A stretch of DNA of 64,000 nt from Deltaproteobacteria bacterium HGW-Deltaproteobacteria-6 (GTDB lineage: Bacteria > Desulfobacterota > Syntrophia > Syntrophales > Smithellaceae). Under the pieces are notes generated by a model. That model had not been told where the DNA came from, made no database searches, and worked only from the letters and a program-made list of their open reading frames with translations. The position numbers and the translations under genes were made by a program. Each line of letters starts with the position of its first letter. Position 1 is the stretch's first letter. The stretch lies in contig PHAT01000009.1 in assembly GCA_002840435.1 (NCBI GenBank), positions 60,999-124,998 of the forward strand, written 5' to 3'. Of the stretch, positions 54,814 to 63,692 are shown piece after piece.

Positions 54814-55575
54814 TTACTCTCCGCTTTCCTTTTTCCGGTGCGCCATCCGTGTCCCGGCACCTTTCCGCAAAAAACGGTGCCTGTCTTCGATAAAACTTTT
54901 ATAAAGGCGGTAATGCTCTGTCTGCTCATAGCGGATGCTTTCAATTTCCTTACCGTCGAATGAATAAATAACCGCGTTCTGACAAGCAAGCAACAGAGGT
55001 GAATGCGTCGCGATAATGAACTGTGCGTGGCCGTCCGCCGTCATATCCCTGATGATGTGCAGAAGCTCGATTTGAGACCGGGGCGACAGGGCGGTTTCCG
55101 GCTCATCCAGTAAATAAAGCCCTTTGACCGCATAGCGGTTCCGGAAAAAAGACATTAATGACTGACCATGCGACATCGTGGTCAATGATTTGCCGCCAAA
55201 ATAATCCAGTTGCCCCCGGTCGGCCGCCGCCCATTCATCCAGCAGCTGGGCAAAATGGTGGAATATCTGCGATCCGAAGAAAGAACCGGGAACACGACCG
55301 TTTTCCCACTCCACCGCAATAAACTCGGAAAGTTTTTCCTCATAGGGATTATAGTCGGGTTTTAATTTCGCCTGGTCCCGCCAGATGTGAATCCCGCAGG
55401 CTTTCGCTAAAGCCGTAAGCAGCGTGGACTTGCCGCTGCCGTTTTCACCGACAAACAGCGTCACCGGCGTTTCGAAATCCATCTTTCTTTTTTGCTGCAT
55501 CAGAGGCAACGTAAAGGGATACCATTCATACGTTGGATAGGTGCGGCAATGAAGTGTCACATTTTTCAGATGCAT
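54814..55575 (-). CDS. AAA/ABC-type predicted ATPase (COG3910-like)
   Basis: This 253-residue stand-alone ATPase has Walker A GENGSGKST near residue 43, a signature-like SHGQSLMSFF, Walker B LYLLDEPETALSP and the switch His in IATHSPLLL. The layout is that of small predicted ATPases related to ABC and SMC proteins, without a nuclease or toxin fused. It ends facing the ferritin-like gene. Its function is unknown; single genes of this type occur widely. Confidence 0.82.
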   Translation of the reverse strand: MHLKNVTLHCRTYPTYEWYPFTLPLMQQKRKMDFETPVTLFVGENGSGKSTLLTALAKACGIHIWRDQAKLKPDYNPYEEKLSEFIAVEWENGRVPGSFFGSQIFHHFAQLLDEWAAADRGQLDYFGGKSLTTMSHGQSLMSFFRNRYAVKGLYLLDEPETALSPRSQIELLHIIRDMTADGHAQFIIATHSPLLLACQNAVIYSFDGKEIESIRYEQTEHYRLYKSFIEDRHRFLRKGAGTRMAHRKKESGE

Positions 55576-55731
55576 GGGAAGGAAAACTCCGTCAATTTTG
55601 TTATCTATATAATAACCCCGCTGCTATATCAAGTGTATCCATCGGCCCGCCCCGCCGCTTTTCCTGCAGATCAGCGAATCATCTCCACAAATTGATTGAA
55701 AAATTAAAAACTTTACATTACAAATCCATTC

Positions 55732-56457
55732 ATGATCCGTACAATTCAGAAAACGAAAAAATATTTCCCCGATATCCGTTTTTTATTGCTCCTGACGGTT
55801 GTCCTGATCTTATCCGCGTGTGCGATGCGCCCTTCCGTCATCGACAGGACAACTTCGTCCGCAAAAGCCGGCCTTTCGGAAAACGTCAGACAGATTCTTC
55901 TTGTCACGGATGAGCGTTTTTTGTTTTTTGCGTCCAGAAAAGTTTACGTCCTGGAAAAACAGGATTCCACCTGGCGTCAGGCCATGGAACCCATCGACGC
56001 CGTTGTCGGCAGAAACGGCTTTGCGCCGTCAGGCCAGAAACGGGAAGGAGACGGACGAACGCCTTCCGGTCTCTACCGGCTGGGAACAGCTTTCGGATAT
56101 ACGGCATCGGCCGTCACTAAAATGCCCTACCGTCAGGCAATGGCGGACGATGTGTGGGTTGATGATGTCGGCGCACCGGATTACAACCGCTGGGTCAAGC
56201 AAAACGAGACCCGGGCTCTCTCCTACGAAAAAATGAAACGCGACGATCATCTGTATCAATACGGAATGGTCATTGAATATAATACCGATCCGGTCATCAA
56301 AGGCTACGGCAGCGCGATTTTCCTCCATATCTGGGCCGGTTCAGGATCATCAACGGCGGGCTGCGTCGCCGTGTCCGAAGAGGACATGCTGAAAATCCTG
56401 GCCTGGCTTGATCCTGCGGCCGCTCCTGCCATTCTCATCAACCCTGATGCTCAATAA
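55732..56457 (+). CDS. L,D-transpeptidase family lipoprotein
   Basis: This 241-residue lipoprotein has a lipobox LSAC around residue 30 and a YkuD-type catalytic domain. It shows the sequence HIWAGSGSSTAGCVAVS, in which C211 is the nucleophile. Such enzymes cross-link peptidoglycan or attach proteins to it. The motif SxTAGC differs slightly from the usual SxGCIR form, as in the YafK/DpaA-like branch. The next gene (VanX-type) starts 16 bp after the stop, so the two are probably cotranscribed. Confidence 0.83.
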   Translation: MIRTIQKTKKYFPDIRFLLLLTVVLILSACAMRPSVIDRTTSSAKAGLSENVRQILLVTDERFLFFASRKVYVLEKQDSTWRQAMEPIDAVVGRNGFAPSGQKREGDGRTPSGLYRLGTAFGYTASAVTKMPYRQAMADDVWVDDVGAPDYNRWVKQNETRALSYEKMKRDDHLYQYGMVIEYNTDPVIKGYGSAIFLHIWAGSGSSTAGCVAVSEEDMLKILAWLDPAAAPAILINPDAQ

Positions 56458-56473
56458 CAAGGAGGTTCTTGCC

Positions 56474-57241
56474 ATGAAATTTAAACTGTTCCTTACCGCT
56501 ATGCTGGCGGCCGTGCTGCTTGCGGCAACGGCGCCGTCCGCATCATTGTGCGCTGATGCCATGCCTGATACGTTTGTTCATATTGAAAAGGTTGTGCCTG
56601 ACGCCCTTCTGGATATCCGCTATTTCGGCGAGCACAATTTTCTGGGCGTCCGGGTGGACGGTTATCTGGCGCCGACATGCATTCTGACCAAACCTGCGGC
56701 TCAGGCGCTGGCCAGGGTGCAAAAAGACCTGGCACCGTTTTCCATGACTCTGAAAATTTACGATTGCTATCGTCCGCAGCAGGCCGTCAATCACTTTGTG
56801 CGCTGGGCCAAAGACATTAACGACACCAGAACAAAAAAAGAGTTTTACCCCACCGTCGATAAACGCCATCTTTTCCGCGACGGCTACATTGACAGCCGCT
56901 CGGGCCACAGCCGGGGCAGCACGGTTGATTTGACCATCGTGCCATTGCCGGCGCCCATTCAACCTTCCTATGTTGCGGGCCAGCCGCTCAAAGAATGCAC
57001 CATGCCCGCGGGTGTTCGCTTTGCGGACAACTCCCTGGATATGGGCACGGGCTTCGACTGTTTCGATGAGCTGTCCCATCCGGAAAACAAAAACCTCGGC
57101 ACGCAGCAAAGAGGCAACCGGCTGCTCTTAAAAACCCTGATGGCCAAACACGGCTTCAGAAACTACGATAAGGAGTGGTGGCACTTCACTCTTAATAACG
57201 AACCTTATCCCGACACGTATTTTAACTTTCCGGTGAAGTGA
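56474..57241 (+). CDS. D-Ala-D-Ala dipeptidase (VanX/DdpX type), exported
   Basis: This 255-residue zinc peptidase has a signal peptide ending near LCA-DAM. The VanX motif is SGH145SRGSTVD152, and the catalytic E234-W-W-H237 is intact. It cleaves D-Ala-D-Ala, a peptidoglycan precursor end. In the periplasm it more likely recycles the dipeptide than confers glycopeptide resistance, since no vanH/vanA genes are present. The start ATG 56474 follows AAGGAGG. Its neighbours, an L,D-transpeptidase and a symporter, fit cell-wall turnover. Confidence 0.9.
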   Translation: MKFKLFLTAMLAAVLLAATAPSASLCADAMPDTFVHIEKVVPDALLDIRYFGEHNFLGVRVDGYLAPTCILTKPAAQALARVQKDLAPFSMTLKIYDCYRPQQAVNHFVRWAKDINDTRTKKEFYPTVDKRHLFRDGYIDSRSGHSRGSTVDLTIVPLPAPIQPSYVAGQPLKECTMPAGVRFADNSLDMGTGFDCFDELSHPENKNLGTQQRGNRLLLKTLMAKHGFRNYDKEWWHFTLNNEPYPDTYFNFPVK

Positions 57242-57246
57242 AAAAC

Positions 57247-58482
57247 ATGAAAAAGAATTTGCCGCCATTTCTGAAATCCTATGGATTTTCGATGATCCTG
57301 GTTGTTTCGATCATCCTCGGCGCAGTCCTCGGCATCCTCTATCAAAAGGATGCCGCCGTATTCAAACCGCTGGGTGATATATTTTTAAACCTGCTGTTTA
57401 CCGCCATCGTGCCGCTGGTTTTCTTTTCCATTTCCGCAACCGTGGCCTCCATGACCAACCTGACGCGTTTGGGAAAAATTCTCTCCGTGATGATCGTCAT
57501 CTTCGTCATCACAGGCCTCATTGCGTCGTTAGTCATGATTGCCGCCGTTATTTTTTATCCTCCCGCTTCCGGGGTTAGCATCCCCATGCCCGCAACCGTT
57601 GACCTTCAGCAGTTCAAGACAGGCAATCAAATCGTCGGGGCCTTAACCGTTTCGGACTTTCCCGGTCTTTTATCCAAGAACAATATGCTGGCCCTGATTA
57701 TCTTCTCCATCGGGGTCGGTCTGGCCACATCCGCCGTCGGAGAAAAAGGAAAAGCCTTTTCCGGATTTCTGGTTTCAGCCAACGACGTCATGATGAAGCT
57801 GATATCCTTCATCATGTATTACGCGCCCATCGGCCTTTGCGCCTACTTTGCCTATCTGGTCGGCGTCTTCGGCCCGGAGCTTCTGGGTTCCTACGCTCGC
57901 GCGATGGCCGTTTATTATCCGGCGGCTATTTTGTATTTCTTTATCGCCTTCACTTTCTATGCATTTCTCGCCTCGCGCACCGCAGGCGTTAGAAAATTCT
58001 GGAGCAACATTATCCCGGCATCCGTCACGGCATTGGCTACCGGCAGTTCAATGGCCACGATTCCCTCCAACCTGCAGGCGGCGGATAAAATCGGCGTGCC
58101 TAAAGACATCAGCGAAGTCGTCATTCCCATCGGCGCGACCATCCACATGGAAGGATCCTGTCTGGCCGCCGTCCTGAAAATCGCTTTTCTCTTCGGCATC
58201 TTTCAAATGCCGTTTACCGGCATCGATACGATTCTGACGGCTCTGGGCATCGCCCTTCTGACCGGCGTCGTTGTAAGCGGCATTCCCGGCGGCGGCACGA
58301 TTGGCGAACTTTTGATATTATCGTTGTACGGCTTTCCGCCGGAAGCGTTTCCACTCATCACCATGGTCGGCACGCTGGTGGACGCCCCTGCCACAATGCT
58401 CAATGCCGTAGGCGATAATGTTTCGAGCATGATGGTCGCCCGCGTCCTGGGCGGACAGGATTGGATGGAAGACAAAGGGTAA
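57247..58482 (+). CDS. dicarboxylate/amino acid:cation symporter (DAACS)
   Basis: This 411-residue transporter belongs to the GltP/DctA family. Landmarks are the serine-rich SVTALATGSSMATIPSNLQAA, the MEGSCLAAVLKIAF loop, and GGTIGELLIL with FPLITMVGTLVDAPATMLNAVGDNVSSMMVARVL at the end. It uses a cation gradient to import dicarboxylates or amino acids. Start ATG 57247 is 6 bp after the dipeptidase stop. A GTG at 57238 overlapping it in GTGA is the alternative. It may import D-Ala or amino acids released by the preceding enzyme, which is inference. Confidence 0.88.
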   Translation: MKKNLPPFLKSYGFSMILVVSIILGAVLGILYQKDAAVFKPLGDIFLNLLFTAIVPLVFFSISATVASMTNLTRLGKILSVMIVIFVITGLIASLVMIAAVIFYPPASGVSIPMPATVDLQQFKTGNQIVGALTVSDFPGLLSKNNMLALIIFSIGVGLATSAVGEKGKAFSGFLVSANDVMMKLISFIMYYAPIGLCAYFAYLVGVFGPELLGSYARAMAVYYPAAILYFFIAFTFYAFLASRTAGVRKFWSNIIPASVTALATGSSMATIPSNLQAADKIGVPKDISEVVIPIGATIHMEGSCLAAVLKIAFLFGIFQMPFTGIDTILTALGIALLTGVVVSGIPGGGTIGELLILSLYGFPPEAFPLITMVGTLVDAPATMLNAVGDNVSSMMVARVLGGQDWMEDKG

Positions 58483-58538
58483 AGCGGTGGGTTCATACCC
58501 CTGCGGGGCACAAGCGGTTCAAGGGTTGAAGGAGGAGC

Positions 58539-59372
58539 ATGAAAAAAGCATTGCTGATTGTTGGGTTGATTATTGTAGTTGTTATTGCAGCAGGCGGTGT
58601 TTATTTCTGGCGTGCTTATCAGACATTTATGGCGGTCGAGACCATCATCATCGATCCCCGGTTATCTATTTACATTGGCTGCGGCAATTCCATTGTGCTG
58701 ACTTCCGAAGACGGGTCAAGCGCGCTAATCGTGGATACCAAAATGAAAGGGGCTGCCGATACGCTCAAAAATTTCGTCAAGGCAAAAAACATTACGATTG
58801 TCAACACGCACAGCCACTTTGATCATGTCGGCGGCAATGCGCTTTATCCGCAGGCGACCATCATTGCCGGTGCATACAGCAAAAAACAGTGGGATGAAGA
58901 TGGAAAAAAATACAGCAGATATCCCGATATCCCGCTTGCACCCGGTGAAGAAAAAATAATAAAAATCGGCGCTGAAACCGTGCATATCTATAATACGGGC
59001 AGGGCACACACCTGGAATGACGTCGTTGTTTATCTTGAAAATCGTAAGCTCCTTGTTACCGGAGATCTGGTATTCCATCAATGGCACCCCGCCCTCGTTG
59101 CCCAAAGCGGAACAAATGTCACTTCATGGATGAGAGTTCTTGACGTACTGTCCGGAAAATACCGGATAAGGACGCTGGTTCCGGGCCATGGCATTGTTAC
59201 CGACCAAAACGCGCTTGTCGCCATGAAAAATTATTTTGTCAGAGTGAGTGATTCATCAGGCAACAGCGACAAACAAGCGGCTGTTAAAGAAGAATATCGA
59301 AATTATGTCGCGGTTCCGGGTGTGTTCAGCTTTAACAATACGTTGAAATTTATCGAGCAGGAAAGCAAATGA
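58539..59372 (+). CDS. membrane-anchored metallo-beta-lactamase-fold hydrolase
   Basis: This 277-residue protein has one N-terminal membrane anchor (residues 4-24) and a metallo-beta-lactamase domain with T90-H91-S-H93-F-D95-H96-V-G-G. Further ligands are visible in TGRAHTWNDV (His), VTGDLVFHQ (Asp) and VPGHGIV (His). The set is complete, so an active zinc hydrolase is expected. The substrate is unknown. It follows the symporter by 56 bp and ends before a strong terminator. Confidence 0.85.
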   Translation: MKKALLIVGLIIVVVIAAGGVYFWRAYQTFMAVETIIIDPRLSIYIGCGNSIVLTSEDGSSALIVDTKMKGAADTLKNFVKAKNITIVNTHSHFDHVGGNALYPQATIIAGAYSKKQWDEDGKKYSRYPDIPLAPGEEKIIKIGAETVHIYNTGRAHTWNDVVVYLENRKLLVTGDLVFHQWHPALVAQSGTNVTSWMRVLDVLSGKYRIRTLVPGHGIVTDQNALVAMKNYFVRVSDSSGNSDKQAAVKEEYRNYVAVPGVFSFNNTLKFIEQESK

Positions 59373-59444
59373 AGCCAGACCGGCGCTTCCGGGAATCACC
59401 AGACTGACGGCTGTGTCCGGCGCCCCTGACTTTTTCATATCAAA

Positions 59445-59486
59445 AGAAACCCCGCCGGATTTCTCCCGCGGGGTTTCTGATTTTTA
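59445..59486 (+). terminator. strong hairpin terminator
   Basis: AGAAACCCCGC (59445-59455) and GCGGGGTTTCT (59468-59478) form an 11-bp stem with a 12-base loop, followed by a T-run at 59482-59486. It ends the + strand unit and lies between convergent genes, and so may also help the porin transcript. Confidence 0.9.
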
Positions 59487-59521
59487 CTCGAGGCACTTAT
59501 AATCTTACGCTGCAACCTTAT

Positions 59522-60826
59522 TTAGAAAGTCAGTGTCAGCTTATTGAGGACCAGATAATTATTATCGACATTATTGGCATCAGACTTTCCTTTATAATAA
59601 CCACCGGTGTTGAAGTAACCAACACCCAGCATATAAGACAGGTTATTGGTAATTTTGTATGTTCCCGTTAAATCAACTTCCCATCCGTAATCTTTGTTGA
59701 GATATTGAGCGGGTTTGTAATCGGCAAAAGCATAAGAAACAGACGCCAGAACATTTAACTTGTCGATCGGTTTAACACCGGCCCTGCCCTGAAAGAACCA
59801 GGCATTGGACATAACACCGTTGTCGATTGCGCCATCGTAACCGGTAAGATTGCCGTACCACTGGCCCCGATCATAATAGTTGAACATGATCAGGCAGGGA
59901 TTCCAGTCACGACCACCATTAATCGTGCCGCCTTCCTGTTTACCGGTGGTGGGATCATCGCCTGATACGTATGCGATTGTAGCGCCAATGTAAGCCATCT
60001 TTAAATCGGCTGTAGCGTCAAGCCAGCCGGACCAGTTTTGCAAATCGACGTTCGTTGCATTATTGTCATAACTTTTTAATTGGCCAACGGCATAGTTAAT
60101 TTCGGTCTGCAGGGCCACTGGACCGATTTTAGCAATAGCGTATGGTGTGAAAAGATAGTACTGCAAACCATAGTTGTTTGCCGGTCTGTTCTCGGCATTG
60201 CGGTAGTAATTGACATTCAGACCCGCGCGACCGGTTTTCCAGGCATAAACGCCTTCAAGATGATAGACATCACTATCTGCATCAGCATTGGCAGAAGCAA
60301 CCTTAGCTGTATTGCTTTTCTCTTTTACTTTGGAAATAGCGGTATTAATCGTTACCGGACCTGCCGGTAAAGAATATTTGATTCTTCCCTGAGGGGCGCT
60401 ATTGTTGGCAAAAATTGTACCCGTGCTTCCATAGTTCATGTAGCCGACATCGAAAGTACCAATGGGCGCTTTATAATTGACGTAAGCCCAGTCGATAACA
60501 AAATTTTCCTTTTCAGCGACCGTACCGGCAGAATCGAGAGCCAGTGCTGTTCCGGCTGCAGTTCTGGCCGCGCCCCATGCCCGCTCCATCGCGTCAAAAC
60601 GTGTAATGAGTGTCAACCCGGGAGAAACCACAAAACCCGTCTGGACTCTTAACCGCTGGTAATAAAAAGCGGTCGAAGGTCCCGTAGCCTTCTGTAAAGA
60701 CGTACCGTTTGCATACATCCCTGCGGCGTAGAATTCACCGCTGATCTTGATGTCCGCGGCAAATACCGTTGTGCTGAAGACTGCAATCAGCCCCAGCGCT
60801 GATAAAACAACCAAAAATCTCTTCAT
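59522..60826 (-). CDS. outer-membrane beta-barrel porin
   Basis: This 434-residue protein has a signal peptide (cleavage near VFA-ADI), no cysteines in the mature part that I noticed, alternating polar/hydrophobic strands rich in aromatic residues, and a C-terminal Phe (LNKLTLTF), the outer-membrane targeting signal. It has the look of a general porin of the deltaproteobacterial type, with repeated Gly-rich turns. The start is ATG 60826 after AGGAGG. Its long AT-rich upstream region suggests strong or regulated expression. Specificity cannot be told. Confidence 0.87.
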   Translation of the reverse strand: MKRFLVVLSALGLIAVFSTTVFAADIKISGEFYAAGMYANGTSLQKATGPSTAFYYQRLRVQTGFVVSPGLTLITRFDAMERAWGAARTAAGTALALDSAGTVAEKENFVIDWAYVNYKAPIGTFDVGYMNYGSTGTIFANNSAPQGRIKYSLPAGPVTINTAISKVKEKSNTAKVASANADADSDVYHLEGVYAWKTGRAGLNVNYYRNAENRPANNYGLQYYLFTPYAIAKIGPVALQTEINYAVGQLKSYDNNATNVDLQNWSGWLDATADLKMAYIGATIAYVSGDDPTTGKQEGGTINGGRDWNPCLIMFNYYDRGQWYGNLTGYDGAIDNGVMSNAWFFQGRAGVKPIDKLNVLASVSYAFADYKPAQYLNKDYGWEVDLTGTYKITNNLSYMLGVGYFNTGGYYKGKSDANNVDNNYLVLNKLTLTF

Positions 60827-61099
60827 TTCTTCCTCCTGAATCCCATCTAATTTTTAACCCAAACACAGGGTTTTTATTGATAATCGTTCTGTAATGGCAA
60901 ACCCGTCATCCTGACGAATGATAATGAACCAATTAACACACTAATTCAGAATAATGGATTGCCGCGTATTACGCTGTTAACGTAACGGCCTGTGTTAACT
61001 TGACCATTTGCCAACTAACATTTACGGAAGATTTTGTAAATATTTTTTTGTATTATTTGTAAGAATTAGTAATATTTTGTATTAAATAATATTTATCAT

Positions 61100-61426
61100 T
61101 TGCTGTGCGGTGACGCTTTTCCATGATGCCCGCACCGGTCATGGAATTCCCCGAGTCCGCAAGCAGGATAGAGTTCTTCGATGCTCGACCAGATATTCGT
61201 CGAAAGAAATATTATCGCAAAACTCTTTTTCTGCCGGCGACGGAAACCCCGCGCAAACCTCACCGTTAATCATCAATTCCACTACCCGGCAAGGGGCTGG
61301 AACGTAGAACGGTTCTTTCGGTCCGATGTATTCAATACCCGTAACCAGGTTATGCGCCGGAGTTCCCGCCGGCGGATCGGATCTTTCCTGACAGCCTTTT
61401 TCTCCATTGTGTTCCGGAACGTTCAA
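61100..61426 (-). pseudogene. broken UmuD-like (S24 peptidase) gene
   Basis: On the minus strand the frame carries INGEVCAGFPSPAEKEFCDNISFDEYLVEH, clearly like the start of UmuD (CGFPSPA...). It then shifts frame near 61160-61175 and continues as ADSGNSMTGAGI, matching the catalytic-Ser region of UmuD (SGDSM). After about 61130 the similarity stops, so the catalytic Lys and the C-terminal half are missing. The 95-residue frame ending in RGIP is therefore only the N-terminal part. No umuC follows. Boundaries are approximate. Confidence 0.75.
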
Positions 61427-61519
61427 TTATTTAAAACCAACGGTAATCGCCCCTTCTCAACACACAAAAGCGGCACAAACACTCCGCAAGGGCTATTTCT
61501 TTTATTTTGCCATGGTTCT

Positions 61520-61548
61520 TCTATATAGAACGTTCGTTCTATTGTCAA
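61520..61548 (-). promoter_or_regulatory. promoter with 18-bp palindrome in the spacer
   Basis: On the minus strand TTGACA (61543-61548) and TATAGA (61520-61525) have a 17-bp spacer, an excellent sigma-70 promoter. The palindrome ATAGAAC-N4-GTTCTAT (61525-61542) fills the spacer. Its core GAAC-N4-GTTC is the form of a LexA box, fitting an SOS-controlled UmuD-like gene. It could instead bind another repressor such as a TetR type. It directs transcription toward the broken UmuD gene. Confidence 0.6.
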
Positions 61549-61819
61549 TAATAAATTCTCCATTTTGGGAAGAAAATTAACTGTAACGGCAGCAGACGTA
61601 AAAATAAATTGCAAAAGCATACTTCCCGTTATTAACAGACCGCTGATCTTAAGGAAAATGCTTAACGTCAAACCGTTACTAATATTTTATTTTAGTCCTT
61701 CATTATGCTATAAATTCTGTAATGTTGTCACAAGAGAAACAGGATGTCTCTAAAGTAACAGCGTCCTTCTGCTCTAAATAAGCATGCACGGATCTTTCCA
61801 AAGCAAGGAAGGAGCAAGT

Positions 61820-63160
61820 ATGAGAAGGTTTCGGCAAAGATGTGAAGGATTCATTAAAAGTGAAAAATCGCGACTTGCAATGATCGTGTTTGGTATTTTT
61901 CTTTTTAGGTTATGCTTTTACGGTGGCGCCGGCGTTGCGGAAGCAAGCTCAGGGCCGGGTGCTTCTCAGGAGTTTGAACTGCCGATGGATATGATCAGGA
62001 ATCTGATCGTTTCGAAATTTCCCGCTAAATATATCATTGTAACGAGGGCAACGGAGAATCAGATTGATCTTGATTATCCGATGATACCCGGCACCTGTCA
62101 TATAGACCTTGACCGGGTGGATGAGAATCGTACGAAATTCAGAATTCAATGCCAATCCGGCCATCTCTTCATCGGCAGATCAGATCTGAGGCGGATTGAA
62201 GATGAGAGGTTGAACAAACTGACCCAACTTGTATCGGATGCCCGGGTGGACATGAGGATGCGGCAGCAGGAAACAGACCGGGCTCAGGCGCTGGAAAACC
62301 TTCGAGCGCAGCAAATGAAGGAGATGTTAAAGGAGGTTGTCTCAGCTTCCAAAGGGCAAAAAGAGCAGATGCAGGCCGTTACAGTCGTATCGGATATTGA
62401 CAAGCCTGCTTACCGGCTTTCAGAGAGAAATAATGATTTTGCCGTAGTCGTAGGTATTGGCAAATATCTGGAGATTCCCGATGCGCAATTTGCAGAGCGA
62501 GACGCAGAAGCGATGAAAAATCATCTTCTCGCAATGGGATTCCCGAGCCGCAATGTTGTCCACCTGAGCGGTGAAAGAGCCGGGTACAAAGCAATCGAAA
62601 AATTTGTGGAGACTTGGTTGCCGAAAAATACGGACAAGAACAGCCGCGTTTTTTTCTACTTTTCCGGACATGGATCACCCGACCCACAAACCGGAAAGGC
62701 ATACCTACTGCCCTACGATGGTGATCCAAACTTCCTGGAAAACACCGGCTACCCTATCAGCAGGCTCTATTCAAAACTGAACGCCCTTCCAGCACAAGAG
62801 GTGATCGTCATAATAGATGCGTGTTTCTCCGGTTCGGGAGGCAGATCCATACTGGCAAAGGGCGCACGCCCTCTTGTTTTGACTTCCGATAAACTGACGA
62901 TTCCTGATAGATTGACTGTTTTCGCTGCAGCCGAAGGCAACCAGATCACCAGCACGCTTGAAGAACAGGGGCATGGAACATTTACATATTATTTTCTCAA
63001 AGGTGTCAGCGGTGAAGCCAGGGACAACGCGGGAGCTGTCACAGCAAAAAAACTCTATTCCTATCTTAAGCCGAAAGTTCAGGACGCTGCCCGACGACAA
63101 AATAGAAATCAGGACCCTGTACTTCACATAAAAGGCGATTCTGAGTTGATTAAATTCTGA
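61820..63160 (+). CDS. exported caspase-like (C14) peptidase
   Basis: This 446-residue protein has an N-terminal membrane segment or signal (about 20-40), a small domain of unknown type (about 55-125), a coiled-coil-like stretch (about 130-180), and a caspase/metacaspase domain (about 205-445). The catalytic His is H284 (FFYFSGHGS) and the catalytic Cys is C335 (IIDACFSGS). ATG 61820 follows AAGGAAGGAG and is better than the earlier ATG 61784. Its location suggests a periplasmic or membrane-bound peptidase rather than an immune effector. The target is unknown. Confidence 0.85.
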   Translation: MRRFRQRCEGFIKSEKSRLAMIVFGIFLFRLCFYGGAGVAEASSGPGASQEFELPMDMIRNLIVSKFPAKYIIVTRATENQIDLDYPMIPGTCHIDLDRVDENRTKFRIQCQSGHLFIGRSDLRRIEDERLNKLTQLVSDARVDMRMRQQETDRAQALENLRAQQMKEMLKEVVSASKGQKEQMQAVTVVSDIDKPAYRLSERNNDFAVVVGIGKYLEIPDAQFAERDAEAMKNHLLAMGFPSRNVVHLSGERAGYKAIEKFVETWLPKNTDKNSRVFFYFSGHGSPDPQTGKAYLLPYDGDPNFLENTGYPISRLYSKLNALPAQEVIVIIDACFSGSGGRSILAKGARPLVLTSDKLTIPDRLTVFAAAEGNQITSTLEEQGHGTFTYYFLKGVSGEARDNAGAVTAKKLYSYLKPKVQDAARRQNRNQDPVLHIKGDSELIKF

Positions 63161-63441
63161 TAGTATTTCATTTAACCACTGCTTCCCGTATTCCTCAATT
63201 CGGATGATGACCTATAGCCAAGATATATTATGTATAGTCATAAATCCGTTATAAATTAGAACTAAATTCGGCGTCCTCGCAAAACGCGCCAGAGACAAGG
63301 CGCGCGAAGCTTCAGGGGTGAGGCCAACTTTTTCACAGGCCGCAGTGACTGAAGCTGAAGAGCATCCGGCATTAGCCGGATACACTCCGCATATGCAAAG
63401 CTCAGCGAATGCCGGTGACATTTTACAGAATCGCACACAAC
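63161..63441. other. intergenic region between caspase gene and rRNA terminator
   Basis: This stretch holds no convincing gene. It has a short hairpin ATCCGGC-ATTA-GCCGGAT (63364-63381) without a T-run, and CG-rich stretches at 63260-63330. Small frames on the minus strand (up to 77 codons) have no ribosome-binding site and no recognisable domain. Confidence 0.4.
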
Positions 63442-63473
63442 AAAAAAGCCCCGCTGAAAATTCAGCGGGGCTT
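63442..63473 (-). terminator. rRNA operon terminator
   Basis: AAGCCCCGCTGAA (63446-63458) and TTCAGCGGGGCTT (63461-63473) make a perfect 13-bp stem with an AA loop, followed on the minus strand by a T-run (A-run at 63442-63447 on +). It lies just after the 5S rRNA gene in the direction of rRNA transcription. Confidence 0.92.
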
Positions 63474-63485
63474 CATGTTTTAAAT

Positions 63486-63599
<114 letters not shown>

Positions 63600-63692
63600 A
63601 TTTATCTCTTTATAAAATTGCATGACAATGCATATCGTATTGTTGAAAATTGAGCACGATTTAAATATGAGACCATATATATTAATAATTAT

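Noticed and set aside
56474..57241. Vancomycin resistance determinant
   Set aside because: The VanX-like enzyme has a signal peptide and lies with cell-wall turnover genes; vanH, vanA and vanRS are absent.
61181..61528. Plus-strand frame of 115 codons opposite the UmuD-like remnant
   Set aside because: It is the complement of recognisable UmuD-like sequence; its own composition (Arg-rich, no domain) is that of a shadow.
61423..61671. Minus-strand frame of 82 codons upstream of the UmuD remnant
   Set aside because: It runs through the promoter and palindrome at 61520-61548 and starts upstream of the predicted transcription start.
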